A program made the translations under genes and the position numbers. This document shows positions 1 through 8,892 of a DNA stretch of 64,000 nucleotides, piece after piece. Where the stretch lies: assembly GCA_003135055.1 (NCBI GenBank), contig PLDF01000349.1, positions 1 to 64,000 on the forward strand. The letters are read 5' to 3'. Origin of the DNA: Bryobacterales bacterium. Lineage in GTDB: Bacteria; Acidobacteriota; Terriglobia; Bryobacterales; Bryobacteraceae. How positions within the stretch are numbered: the stretch's first letter is position 1; each line of letters begins with the position of its first letter. Below the pieces are notes generated by a model that saw nothing but the letters and a program-made list of their open reading frames with translations, did not search any database and was not told the DNA's origin.

Positions 1-186
1 GAGGCGCGGAGTGGCGGAGGAAAACGCGGAGTTCCTTGAGGGATCTTGAGATCTGGCATCTCTCGACTATCGGGGCGGCCGATTATTTTCAGGCGAGTCA
101 GCGGGACCACGTGAGCGGATGGAGGCAGCGGAAAGATCAGAGCAGGGGAATGTCTTCTCCGCGTTTCCTCCGCCGCTCCGCGCCTC
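1..186. repeat. Inverted repeat pair of about 30 bp
   Basis: Bases 1-31 are, allowing one substitution and one extra A, the reverse complement of bases 157-186. The arms are purine-rich on one side (GGAGGAAAACGCGGAG). The spacer of about 125 bases has no convincing gene. It could be a dispersed-element remnant; no transposase is nearby. Confidence 0.6.
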
Positions 187-268
187 CGCGTTGAAGACCG
201 ATTTGGCGGTGAGTGACGCGAGCCGGCGGCAACCGCGCCTCCGCGTTGGGGGCTAGTTTGGCGGTGAG
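181..268. repeat. Two direct copies of a 33-bp unit
   Basis: Bases 181-213 and 236-268 share the same start (CGCCTCCGCGTTG) and the same end (TTTGGCGGTGAG), with a variable middle. The second copy overlaps the last codons of the MEDS-domain gene, so the C-terminus of that protein is encoded by repeat sequence. Confidence 0.6.
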
Positions 269-1041
269 AGCAGGTAATACCCGCGGGCGCGCGCTAGAAT
301 CTCGTCGGCGTATTCGGGCAGGTTGTCCCGAATCCAAAGCACGGTGGTTTCGCCCTTCGGCAGAACCTCCCAAGATGCCGCGCGGGAATCGGCAAGCCGT
401 GGCAGTCCCCTGGGTTTGGCGCCGAGCACTTCATGCATGGCGCGGCTCACCGCGCCATTCAGATCCCCGTTAATGCCCTCGGGCTCCAGATGGGTGTGCG
501 CGCACAAAATCTCATCGATCACGCCGGCTTGAAACTCCTTGCCGAAGACATCGATTTGGTAGGCACAGAAAAGCTGCAAGCCGTTCTCGCTCAGCACTTC
601 GTTCCAGAGGTGTTCCAGCCGCACCGCGGCGGCGGAATTCCCGGCGTTCCAAAGCAGGCTGACCATCTCGCCATAGACGCGGATTTCGCGGTTGCCGGTC
701 ATCCTTCGAAGCTGCCGAAACACAACTCCTAGTGCGCTCCGGAAACTGTCGCGGTCGGGTTGTCCATCGACCATGAATAGCGAGAGGGTTTCCTCGGCGC
801 CCAGAAATACCAGATGACCTTTGCTGATGGCGCGCGTTGGGTCGTATCCGTCTTCCGCAAGCCGATTGGCGAACGCCCGAATGTGCGCGGGCGTGGCCAT
901 CGCTACAAGACCTTCGCCTCTTTGCAGCCCGTCCCCGAGATAACGGCTGACGTTTGCGGCCAAAGCGTCGTCATTGCGGCCGTAAAACTGAACCCTATGC
1001 TTCGGCGGCGCGGATTCCGCGGCCACCGGCAAGGAAGACAT
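253..1041 (-). CDS. MEDS-domain sensory protein (DcmR-like)
   Basis: A 262-residue soluble protein. The N-terminal two thirds match what I know of the MEDS domain found in DcmR-like regulators: HRVQFYGRNDDAL near residue 15, then a GDGLQRGEGLVAMATP stretch and a YGEMVSLLW segment. There is no signal peptide and no DNA-binding domain in the C-terminal 70 residues. The ATG at 1041 follows a GAGGGG ribosome-binding-like sequence. MEDS proteins are often paired with histidine kinases. The PAS kinase at 1310 is divergently transcribed 268 bases away, so the two may be one signalling unit; that link is inference. Confidence 0.75.
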   Translation of the reverse strand: MSSLPVAAESAPPKHRVQFYGRNDDALAANVSRYLGDGLQRGEGLVAMATPAHIRAFANRLAEDGYDPTRAISKGHLVFLGAEETLSLFMVDGQPDRDSFRSALGVVFRQLRRMTGNREIRVYGEMVSLLWNAGNSAAAVRLEHLWNEVLSENGLQLFCAYQIDVFGKEFQAGVIDEILCAHTHLEPEGINGDLNGAVSRAMHEVLGAKPRGLPRLADSRAASWEVLPKGETTVLWIRDNLPEYADEILARARGYYLLSPPN

Positions 1042-1309
1042 CTATCACCCCTCGCCCTATGATAGCTAGAGTCCAATCAATCGGGTATCACCCCGATTGC
1101 GCATTATTTGAAAACAGTATCCGACTTCACTAAGGAACCATGCTTCTACCCACCGATTGAGCTCGATTCAGTGCACTTGCTCACAATTCCAGCCTGTGCC
1201 TGGGTTGCGAATTCGCTCACCCGTGGGCAAGGTAGTAACGAGGCTCACCGCGTGCCGCTCCACGGCACTGACGGCGATGGGCAAGCTAAAGCGTACCCCG
1301 CCCTGAAGC

Positions 1310-3271
1310 ATGCATTCCACGCACACAAAATCGGCTGCCGATTCCGAGGGCGACGGTATCCCTGGCGAGCCGCCTGGCGCGCTGGTGCGCTTCGCCTCGA
1401 TCGTAGAATCATCGGAAGATGCCATCGTCAGCAAAGATCCGGACGGCACAGTTCTGACCTGGAACCGGGGAGCGGCGGCGATTTATGGGTATACGGCGGA
1501 AGAAATGATCGGCCGATCCATCTACCTGCTGGTTCCGCCGGAGCGCCGGGACGAAGAGGAATCGATCCTGGCGCGGATTCGCGCGGGCGAGCGGGTTCAG
1601 CACTTCGAGACAGTCCGGATCAAGAAGGGCGGGGCGCGGCTGCATGTTTCCCTGACCATCTCGCCCATCCGCGAGGGCGGCCGTATCGCCGGGGCGTCTC
1701 ACGTGGCGCGCGATATCTCCGAGCGCAAGCGGTTGGAATCGGCCAACGCGCAACTGGCGGCGATCGTGGAATCCTCCGAGGACGCCATCATCAGCAAAGA
1801 CCTGCAAGGCGTCATTCAGACGTGGAACGCTTCGGCGGCCCGCGTCTATGGATACGCTGCCGACGAGGTGGCAGGGCGGAACATGACCTTCCTGCTGCCG
1901 CCCGGACGGGAGAATGAGGAGGAGCAGATTCTCGACAAGATCCGGCGGGGCGAGCGAGTGGAGCACTTCGAAACCACGCGGCTGCGAAAAGGCGGCGCGG
2001 CGATTCACGTGGCGTTGACGATTTCACCGATTCGCAACCGCGAGGGCGCGCTGGTGGGTGCGTCTCACGTGGCCCGCGATATTACCGAGCGCCGGGCATT
2101 CGAACAGCAGATGCGGCAAGCGCAACGGCTGGAAAGCCTGGGAGTGCTTGCCGGCGGGATCGCGCACGATTTTAACAACCTGCTGACCGGCATTATCGGA
2201 AATGCCAGCCTGGCGGCCGAAACTCTGGCCGACGCGCACGCCGCCCGGGGGTACCTGGCCGAACTCACGCTTTCGGCCGAGCGGGCGGCCGATCTGACCA
2301 GACAATTGCTGGCCTACTCGGGCCGCTGCCAATTTGTGGTTGGGCCGGTGAACGTCTCGGACGTGGTGGCCGAGATCAGCACGCTGGTGAAGGCATCCAT
2401 TCCGAAGACTGTGGATGTCCGCCTGGAGTTGGAGCGACGCATCCCCCCGATTGAGGCGGACCGGAGCCAGATTCAGCAGTTGGCGATGAACCTGGTGATC
2501 AACGGCGCCGAAGCCATCGGCGAAGACCGGCCAGGCAGGGTGGTGGTGAAGACCGGCGCGGATTGGCTGGACGGCGATTTCCTTCGCGCGGCTTTTCCCG
2601 CGGCGCAGATTGAGGCGGGGAATTATGTCTTCATCCAGGTGGAAGACGATGGCTGTGGGATGGACGAGCAGACGCGGGCCAGGATTTTCGACCCATTCTT
2701 CACCACGAAACTCACCGGACGCGGTTTGGGGCTGGCGGCCGCCATGGGGATTGTGAAGGCGCACAATGGCGCGATTCGCGTGGCCACCGCGGCCGGCAAG
2801 GGAACCGCGTTCAAAGTGATTTTCCCGGTACGCCGGGACGAGGTTGTCGAGGAATGCGAGTCCAAAAAGGCTGATAGTAATGGCGCCGTCAAGGGCGTCG
2901 TCCTGATGGTGGACGACGAAGAGATTGTTCGCAAGGTTGCCAAGGCGGCTCTGGAGATTCGGGGCTATCGTGTGATTCTCGCTGGCGACGGCAGAGAGGC
3001 GGTGGAGGTGTTCCGTGGGATGTCCGATTCCATTTCGCTGGTCATCCTCGACCTCACGATGCCCGTGATGGGCGGCGAAGAGGCGCTACGGCATCTTCGC
3101 GACATTCGGCCGGATGTGACGGTGATGCTGTCCAGCGGTTATACGGAGACCGATGCCATGCGCCGGTTTTCGGACGACGGGCTTGCCGGATTCATCCAGA
3201 AGCCATATACCAGCGCGCGGTTGCGGGAAAGGGTGGACGCGGTGGTGCAGAATTTGCAGCGCGGCAAGTAG
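1310..3271 (+). CDS. Hybrid histidine kinase (PAS-PAS-HisKA-HATPase-REC)
   Basis: A 653-residue cytoplasmic hybrid sensor kinase. Two tandem PAS domains (about residues 25-140 and 145-265) are near repeats of each other; both contain IVESSEDAI and a terminal GASHVARDI motif. The phosphoacceptor His lies in LAGGIAHDFNNLL (about residue 285). An HATPase domain follows (DDGCGMD, then GRGLGLAAAMGIV). A C-terminal receiver begins VVLMVDDEE near 530, with the phospho-Asp in VILDLTMP near 580. No transmembrane segment is visible, so the stimulus is probably intracellular. The domain order resembles the second kinase at 53101, suggesting related paralogues. The partner regulator is not apparent. Confidence 0.9.
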   Translation: MHSTHTKSAADSEGDGIPGEPPGALVRFASIVESSEDAIVSKDPDGTVLTWNRGAAAIYGYTAEEMIGRSIYLLVPPERRDEEESILARIRAGERVQHFETVRIKKGGARLHVSLTISPIREGGRIAGASHVARDISERKRLESANAQLAAIVESSEDAIISKDLQGVIQTWNASAARVYGYAADEVAGRNMTFLLPPGRENEEEQILDKIRRGERVEHFETTRLRKGGAAIHVALTISPIRNREGALVGASHVARDITERRAFEQQMRQAQRLESLGVLAGGIAHDFNNLLTGIIGNASLAAETLADAHAARGYLAELTLSAERAADLTRQLLAYSGRCQFVVGPVNVSDVVAEISTLVKASIPKTVDVRLELERRIPPIEADRSQIQQLAMNLVINGAEAIGEDRPGRVVVKTGADWLDGDFLRAAFPAAQIEAGNYVFIQVEDDGCGMDEQTRARIFDPFFTTKLTGRGLGLAAAMGIVKAHNGAIRVATAAGKGTAFKVIFPVRRDEVVEECESKKADSNGAVKGVVLMVDDEEIVRKVAKAALEIRGYRVILAGDGREAVEVFRGMSDSISLVILDLTMPVMGGEEALRHLRDIRPDVTVMLSSGYTETDAMRRFSDDGLAGFIQKPYTSARLRERVDAVVQNLQRGK

Positions 3272-3338
3272 GGTTTCCGGGCGCCAACACCCTGGCCCCA
3301 GTACTGTGACAGAGTGATTCTGCGCTCTTGTTGGACGA

Positions 3339-3373
3339 CACTCCCTTACGGTCGTGGCTCCGATTCGGAGCCG
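3339..3373. repeat. Dispersed palindromic repeat, CGGAGCC family
   Basis: Contains ACTCCCTTACGGTCGTGG followed by GGCTCCGATTCGGAGCC. The same unit is found in opposite orientation at 10506-10538 and 34165-34197. The core GGCTCCGATCGGAGCC is self-complementary. Confidence 0.6.
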
Positions 3374-3423
3374 GTAGAGTAGACGCGAAAACACGAGTCC
3401 GCGGTCTGTTACGATGGTGCGAA

Positions 3424-4456
3424 ATGCGCCGCCTGCTTCCGCTAACTCTTGTAATATCGCTTGCTCGCCTGGCTGCCGACGCCGCCGAAGCTTCGTTTGG
3501 GCGATGAGATCCGTCCGGTAAAATACGCCGTGGACCTCACGCTTGCGCCGGGCATGGCAGGTTTTTCCGGGGCCATCGATATCGATGTCACACTCGCCAA
3601 ACCTGCATCCATGATTTGGCTGAACGCGCGGGAAATCGCGATTACAGAAGCGCGAGCGACCGCCGGCGGCAAGACGCAAGCCGCCACAGTGGAGCCGGGC
3701 GGCGAGCAATTCGTGGGGCTTCGCGTCCCCGCCGCCTTGCCCGCGGGCGCGGCCCGGCTGCACATTCAATGCAAGGGCAAGATCAGCGATAAGAGCAGCG
3801 CCGGAATCTTCAGCGGCCGCGATGGCGATAACACCTGCCTGGTCACGCAATTCGAAAGCATCGATGCGCGCCGCGCGTATCCCTGCTTCGATCAGCCGGA
3901 GTTCAAAACGCCATGGCAAGTGACGCTGCACGTGAAGAAAGATCAACTGGCGTTTTCCAACACGCCGCAGGTTTCCGAAAGCGGCGAACCGAACGGCATG
4001 AAGAAGGTGGTCTTCGCGCCCACCAAGCCGCTGCCCAGTTATCTGGTGGCTTTCGCCGTGGGTCCATTCGAGATCGTTCCCGCGGGTACAGCCGGCAAGA
4101 ACCATGTCGCTGTCCGCATCGTCACGCCCAAGGGCAAGGCGTACCAGGCGAAATACGCCGCCGAGGTCACCGGCCCCATCCTCGATCGGCTGGAAAATTA
4201 TTTCGGCATTCCTTATCCGTACGAGAAGCTGGACGAGGCCGCGATTCCCCTCACCTTCGGATTCGGCGCCATGGAGAATGCGGGGCTGGTCACTTATGCG
4301 CAAGACATTATTCTTGGCGACCCGGCCATCGATACCGAGCGCCGGCGCCGCGGATATGCCGAGGATGCGGCCCATGAACTGGCGCTCCAGTGGTTTGGCG
4401 ATCTGGTAACTACGGCATGTGAGAGAGCAGCCGACCGCACATTTTCAATTGCTTAG
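3424..4456 (+). pseudogene. Broken M1-family (gluzincin) aminopeptidase
   Basis: The ATG at 3424 begins a signal-peptide-like stretch (MRRLLPLTLVISLARLAADA) that runs into a stop at about 3506. The mature domain continues in another frame from about 3490 (PKLRLGDEIRPVKYAVDL). From there an M1 N-terminal domain is recognisable, including FDQPEFKTPW and the substrate-binding GAMENAGLVTY. The zinc site should read HELAHQWFGD but reads HELALQWFGD, a CAC to CTC change of the second zinc His. The frame ends about 20 residues later, so the second zinc Glu helix and the C-terminal half are missing. There are three independent lesions (frameshift, lost ligand, truncation), so this is a pseudogene. Confidence 0.85.
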
Positions 4457-4628
4457 AGCGCTCTTATAACCACCATAGAAAGATTCGATTTCCCTTTCGG
4501 GGAGCTCTGGCTTATTCTATAAACGTAAGCTGTGAACGCGCTTACAGTCACAACGGTCCTCGAGCGTCACCCTTGTAGTTCGCGCTTTCGACCCGCCAAA
4601 AATTCAACGGAGAGATGTCCTAAATATC

Positions 4629-4952
4629 ATGAAAAAAACGCTAATGATCGGTGTGTTTGCTCTGGCCAGTCTCGCTTTCGCGAGCGGCAAAACCTACAAT
4701 GTCACTCTTTCCAAGCCTGCCAAGGTTGGATCGCTGCAACTGCTCGCCGGCAACTACCAATTGAAGGTGGATGGCGCCAATGCCGTGTTCACCGACGCCA
4801 AGCGGCACAGCTTCAGCACCACTGTTAAGGTGGAAAACGGCGCCAAGAAGTTCGAATACACGGCCGTGGATTCTACCGAATCCGGCGCGACTGAGCTGGT
4901 TCACTCCATCACCTTGGGCGGATCCGCCACTAAGATCGAATTCGGCGACTAA
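4629..4952 (+). CDS. Small secreted protein, conserved type, unknown function
   Basis: A 107-residue protein with a clear signal peptide (MKKTLMIGVFALASLAFA) and a beta-rich mature part starting SGKTYNVTLSKPA. It resembles small secreted proteins that I associate with soil Acidobacteriota, but I cannot name a domain. It starts at ATG 4629. The two upstream hundred bases carry only the tail of the broken aminopeptidase. Two hairpins follow the stop, suggesting a single-gene transcript. Confidence 0.75.
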   Translation: MKKTLMIGVFALASLAFASGKTYNVTLSKPAKVGSLQLLAGNYQLKVDGANAVFTDAKRHSFSTTVKVENGAKKFEYTAVDSTESGATELVHSITLGGSATKIEFGD

Positions 4953-4960
4953 CTAGGCAA

Positions 4961-4991
4961 AGGCTTCGCCCTTGATATCCCTGCGGGATAT
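4961..4991 (+). terminator. Tandem hairpins after the small secreted gene
   Basis: AAGGCTTCGCCCTT (4961-4974) is followed directly by a perfect 7-bp stem ATATCCC-TGC-GGGATAT (4975-4991). There is no T-run, so intrinsic termination is uncertain. Confidence 0.45.
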
Positions 4992-5317
4992 GGGAGTCAG
5001 GAGACAGGAGTCAGCCCTGCCGGCGGCGCTGGATTGAACAGGTCTGTGACTTTGGCGCGTCAGCGATCTCTACCCTGCTCGTGGAGGGGAGCGAGTCACA
5101 GACCAGGAGTCAGAAAGCGCGGCGGCCGATTGAATCGAATGGGCTTGTCAACACAATGAAAACAAAATTCTCGTTGCCGGCCGTATAACGGGAACTAACT
5201 GCATGGTCCGCCAGCTTGCCGTTCCTGCGTTTTGGGACCGGTGGGCTGGCTCGGGCTATTTGCCGGTGCGCTCGGTTCTTGGGCGCTGGCCCTGACCAGA
5301 TAGTCTGCATTTAATTA

Positions 5318-5362
5318 TGGGGCGGACCCCCTGGTCCGCAGCCGGCCCCCTGGCCGGCAAGC
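5318..5362. repeat. Two dispersed-family hairpins
   Basis: GCGGACCCCCTGGTCCGC (5322-5339) and GCCGGCCCCCTGGCCGGC (5341-5358) share the loop form CCCCCTGG with different, fully paired stems. They belong to the same variable-stem family as the elements near 40.1, 42.6 and 63.8 kb. Confidence 0.7.
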
Positions 5363-5968
5363 TGCAATCCTAATTCGCCAATTTAGGCTAGTGGTTCTCT
5401 CTCACAATGGCGTTCTCACAGTCGTTCCTCAGCTCGTTGCCGCAATGAGCCGCCTGCCTTCTCGCCCGATCCATCAGCCGAACGTATGCCGGCGGGTCCG
5501 TTTTGCCGGCATTAAGATTCACGACGCCCGGATGATGCGGCTGATGGAGGTGCTGCTCCGCGGCGGTACAAAACGTGGATGAAGGCAACTGGAAGGAGCT
5601 GTGCGAGAAATAGCTGCACCCCAGAAGCGCTACCGGCCATTCATGTACGTGACCACGATCGCCGTCCTATCCGCCCCCTCCGCCCGGACTATGTCCAGTA
5701 CACACGAACGCACGGGCAGCAATCGTGGCTGGGCGTACCGGTTCACGGAGCGGCTGTCGATGGGGCATTCGTCTCGCATAGGATCCGCTGGACCAATAGT
5801 GAATGTTACGATTTCGCGGCGCTCGGCGTCCACCTTCAGATTCATCGGAAAAAGTTGCCTCGGTGACCACGGGATGCGGGTGGGAAATGCCATAGCGGCC
5901 GGCAGGCGAAAGCGCGGCCCAACGTTGAATGGATCCCCAGTACCTAAAGTACATGCTTAACTAAAAGC

Positions 5969-5991
5969 AACTTGTTGGCTGGCCACAAGTT
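5969..5991. promoter_or_regulatory. Inverted repeat upstream of the AAA+ ATPase gene
   Basis: AACTTGT and ACAAGTT arms flank a GC-rich centre about 100 bases before the ATG at 6094, in an AT-rich stretch. It may be an operator or hairpin; no regulator is identified. Confidence 0.35.
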
Positions 5992-6093
5992 AGTTCAAAT
6001 AGAATCGGTAAGGAAATCCACCAAAATCTTACCCGCAGAAGTAATAATAGAAGAACAATACTTTTCTAAGATTCCACAGGTACTGCAGACCCA

Positions 6094-8052
6094 ATGGATA
6101 CTCAAGACCGCCAACCAGGCGCCCCGCCCGAACCCGAATCGCTCGAACAAACCGGCCTCACGGTCACGCTTGTGGAGCATCTGATCATCAAGATCCTCTA
6201 CTTCCGCGGCGAACTCTACGGCCAGGATCTGTGTCAGGCTATGGCGCTGAGGTTCAGCGTGATTCAAGAGGTGCTGGAAGCTCTGATTCTTCAGCATCAG
6301 ATACAGGTCAAGCGGTCTTTGGGGGTGGGCAGAATCTCATCGTTGCTGGCGCTGACCGAATCCGGACGGAGCCGCGCCCGCGAATACCTGGACGCCAATC
6401 AATACGCCGGGGCGGCGCCGGTTCCGATGGAACAGTACGCCGAAATGGTGCGCCTCCAGCGGCCGCGCGAGGGATGGCTCACCAAAGAAGCGCTGCGCCA
6501 GTCCTTCGCCAGTATGGTGGTCACGGAGCGCCTTCTCTCGCAAATAGGGCCGGCTGTGAGCGCGGCGAATTCGTTGCTGCTCTATGGGAAGCCCGGAGAT
6601 GGAAAGACTTTTCTGGTGGAGCAGCTCAACAATCTCGAAAGCTCGCCCGTCTTTCTGCCCTACGCGATCGAATGCCAGGGCAACATCATCCAGGTTTTCG
6701 ACCCGATCTTTCACCAGCGCCTGGACAACGACGAGCTTTCCGTGCTGACCATCGCCGTGGATCGCTCGTACGACCGCCGATGGGTAAAGTGCAAACGGCC
6801 GTTCATCGTCAGCGGCGGCGAGCTTTCACTCGATATGCTCGATCTCCGCCACAACCGCACATCGAAAATCTACGAAGCGCCGTTCCAGTTGAAGGCCAAC
6901 AACGGCATCTACCTCGTTGACGATTTCGGACGCCAGCACGCCACGCCCGCCGAAGTGCTCAATCGCTGGATTGTGCCTATGGAGCGGCGGGTGGATTATC
7001 TCAGCTTCCTGACCGGCGGAAAAATGACGGTGCCGTTCGAGACGTTCCTGGTGTTTTCCACCAACCTGAACCCGTCCAATCTGGGCGACGAAGCGTTTCT
7101 GCGCCGCATTCAATACAAGCTGCTGTTGCACAGTCCTTCGGAGGCCGAGTTTGCGCAGATCTTCGAGCGCGCCTGCGCCGCGCGCCGCATACCCTGTTCG
7201 CCCGGTCTGTTGGGCCGTTTTTTTGATAAACGGTTCCGCCGCACGGGCAAGCCGCTACGCCGTTGCCATCCGCGCGATTTGCTGTTCCACGCGCTCAACC
7301 TGATTCACTTTGAAAAGTTGCCTCACGCGCTGACCGATGAGATTCTGGACCGCGCTTTTGAAAGCTGTTTCGTAGAGGAGCAGGAGACGGCGGCGCCACA
7401 GCCAGCCGCCGCGGCAGTGCCGCTGCCATCCGCCGCACCAGCGCCACAGCCATCCGCCGCACCAGCGCCACAGCCATCCGCCGCGGCAGCGCCGCTGCCA
7501 TCCGCCCCGGCAGTGCGGCAACCATACGCCCCGCCGGCGCCGCTGCAATCTGCCCCGGCAGCGCCGCAGCCATCTGCCCCGGCAGCGCCGCAGCCATCTG
7601 CCCCGGCAGTGCGGCAACCATACGCCCCGCCGACGCCGCTGCAATCCGCCGCGGCGCCGCTGCCATCCGCCCATCCGCCGCTGCCATCCGCCGCGCCGGA
7701 CCAAGCCGCGCAAGCGAACCCGATTCCCACCGTCTTTGGCCGGTTGTGTTTCCTAGCCGAGCATCGCGAGCAATCCGGGCCGGGCAGGGACGCCCGTACG
7801 CCTGCGAGCCTTCACCTGCAGGCATTTCAGGATTGGCTCGATTTGACGCTCGAACAGAAGAGCCGCGACCTGAAAGGCTATACCAGCGTTGCCGCCAACC
7901 GCGCGAGGATCTCGGGCGACCGCGCCGCCTTCATCGAACGGCTAACGCCTGCCGGGTTTCTCGCGGCAGAGGGCGAGCTCTTCGCCTATGGACTGAATAC
8001 GCTGCTCGATATTTGCACCCTGAACGGCGTCGAGGGCCTGGCCGCTGCGTGA
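6094..8052 (+). CDS. Winged-helix AAA+ ATPase with proline-rich linker
   Basis: A 652-residue protein in three parts. Residues 20-150 look like a winged helix plus linker (LVEHLIIKILYFRGELYGQDL). Residues 160-430 are an AAA+ core with Walker A GKPGDGKT (165-172), Walker B GIYLVDDFGRQ, a sensor-1-like FLVFSTNLNP, and LRRIQYKL in the arginine-finger region. Residues 430-535 are a low-complexity Ala/Pro/Gln/Ser linker built from octapeptide repeats. The last 110 residues form a small helical domain. There is no signal peptide, so it is cytoplasmic. The family is known to me only as acidobacterial ATPases of unknown role; remodelling of a secretion or pilus component is one possibility, without direct support. 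Confidence 0.8.
   Translation: MDTQDRQPGAPPEPESLEQTGLTVTLVEHLIIKILYFRGELYGQDLCQAMALRFSVIQEVLEALILQHQIQVKRSLGVGRISSLLALTESGRSRAREYLDANQYAGAAPVPMEQYAEMVRLQRPREGWLTKEALRQSFASMVVTERLLSQIGPAVSAANSLLLYGKPGDGKTFLVEQLNNLESSPVFLPYAIECQGNIIQVFDPIFHQRLDNDELSVLTIAVDRSYDRRWVKCKRPFIVSGGELSLDMLDLRHNRTSKIYEAPFQLKANNGIYLVDDFGRQHATPAEVLNRWIVPMERRVDYLSFLTGGKMTVPFETFLVFSTNLNPSNLGDEAFLRRIQYKLLLHSPSEAEFAQIFERACAARRIPCSPGLLGRFFDKRFRRTGKPLRRCHPRDLLFHALNLIHFEKLPHALTDEILDRAFESCFVEEQETAAPQPAAAAVPLPSAAPAPQPSAAPAPQPSAAAAPLPSAPAVRQPYAPPAPLQSAPAAPQPSAPAAPQPSAPAVRQPYAPPTPLQSAAAPLPSAHPPLPSAAPDQAAQANPIPTVFGRLCFLAEHREQSGPGRDARTPASLHLQAFQDWLDLTLEQKSRDLKGYTSVAANRARISGDRAAFIERLTPAGFLAAEGELFAYGLNTLLDICTLNGVEGLAAA
7405..7700 (+). 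repeat. In-frame minisatellite coding for APQPSAAP-type repeats
   Basis: Near-identical 24-base units (GCGCCACAGCCATCCGCCGC) and a larger repeated block (GTGCGGCAACCATACGCCCC) occur in tandem inside the ATPase gene. The pattern implies unequal crossover or slippage, always keeping the frame. Confidence 0.85.
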
Positions 8053-8054
8053 GC

Positions 8055-8336
8055 TTACTCGCCCAACCATTTGCGGAATGCCGCCGCGCGTTCCTGGCTC
8101 ACCACCACTTCTTCCGCGGCCGCGGGCTTGAGATCCAATAGCAACTTGCCCTTGCCGTAGGAACGGCAGCGCGCAACCGCGTCGATATTCACCAGGAAAG
8201 CGCGGTTCGCGCGGAAGAACCGTTGCGGGTCCAGTTCCGATTCCAGCTCTGCCAGCGGCCAGTCCAGGTGAAAGCGCGCCGCACTTTTTGTGGTGAGGAA
8301 TACCAGCTTATCGGAGGCGCGCTCGTGTGAATGCGC
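8055..8336 (-). pseudogene. Truncated LytTR response-regulator C-terminus
   Basis: Reading the minus strand into the TAA at 8055-8057 gives the C-terminal part of a LytTR DNA-binding domain: DKLVFLTTKSAARFHLDWPL, then FFRANRAFLVNIDAV, ending RKWLGE. The receiver domain and the start of the LytTR domain are missing, and the sequence upstream of about 8336 does not continue the family. It ends 3 bases from the stop of the AAA+ gene, tail to tail. I treat it as a relic of an AlgR/LytR-type regulator. Confidence 0.8.
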
Positions 8337-8384
8337 TTTCGAATTGAGCCGGGACCGGAGGTGTTATGCCGGGGTTAGGCCCGG

Positions 8385-8876
8385 TCAGTCCGCCAGCGCC
8401 TCCGCAACCGTAGTGTCGTCGCGATCATACTCAAGCTGCGCCAGCGCTGCGGCATCCACCGTCATCTCACACGCCGCTATCTCCTCTTCGCTCGCGCCTT
8501 CGAAGCATAACTCGCAAATGCCGACCGCTCCCGAAGCTCCGCGTACCGGCGGCCCGAACAGCCGGCAGGTGAGCGGGCGCGATTCGTAAAGCTCGCAAGT
8601 CTGCGCTTCGGGGTCGAGCGCGGGACACGCAGTCTCGTCGGCTTCCTCTTCAGCGAGTTGCGCGAAGCGCTTCGCGCGATCCGCTATTCTGGCCGCGCGG
8701 ACGGAATCGCGCGCCTCAAGTTCCGCAAAGCCGGCACGCAACCGGTCCGCATCGAGCTCGCTGATTTCGAAAGAGCCGATGCAGCACTCCGCGCATCCGG
8801 GCCGGCAGACCAGCCACGGACCGGCCTTGTGCGCGGCTTCCGCCAACGCGGCATCGACGATGTGGATCAGGTCCAC
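8385..8876 (-). CDS. YkgJ-type CxxCxxCC cysteine-cluster protein
   Basis: A 163-residue protein. It has the family's Cys motif near residue 25 (CRPGCAECC) and the second Cys block CPALDPEAQTCELYESRPLTCR in the middle. YkgJ-family proteins are thought to bind zinc or an Fe-S centre; their biochemical role is mostly unknown. It has no signal peptide. It lies 16 bases downstream of the TonB-family gene on the same strand, so the two may be co-transcribed. Confidence 0.85.
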   Translation of the reverse strand: MDLIHIVDAALAEAAHKAGPWLVCRPGCAECCIGSFEISELDADRLRAGFAELEARDSVRAARIADRAKRFAQLAEEEADETACPALDPEAQTCELYESRPLTCRLFGPPVRGASGAVGICELCFEGASEEEIAACEMTVDAAALAQLEYDRDDTTVAEALAD

Positions 8877-8892
8877 GTTTCGAGCATAGCGT

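Larger units (their letters stand above)
4992..6093. other. 1.1-kb gap, no supportable gene
   Basis: It contains GGAGTCAGGAGACAGGAGTC-like direct repeats near 4995, two adjacent hairpins of the dispersed family at 5318-5362, and short open frames on both strands at 5388-5954 that I could not link to any family. Codon use and frame continuity do not favour any of them. A degraded gene on the minus strand is possible. Confidence 0.5.

Noticed and set aside
5388-5954. Short frames on both strands between the small secreted gene and the AAA+ gene
   Set aside because: No recognisable family, inconsistent frame, and no ribosome-binding site; possibly an old gene, but not supportable.
7255-7825. 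Gly/Arg/Trp-rich repetitive frames opposite the AAA+ linker
   Set aside because: They arise from the minisatellite read on the other strand.
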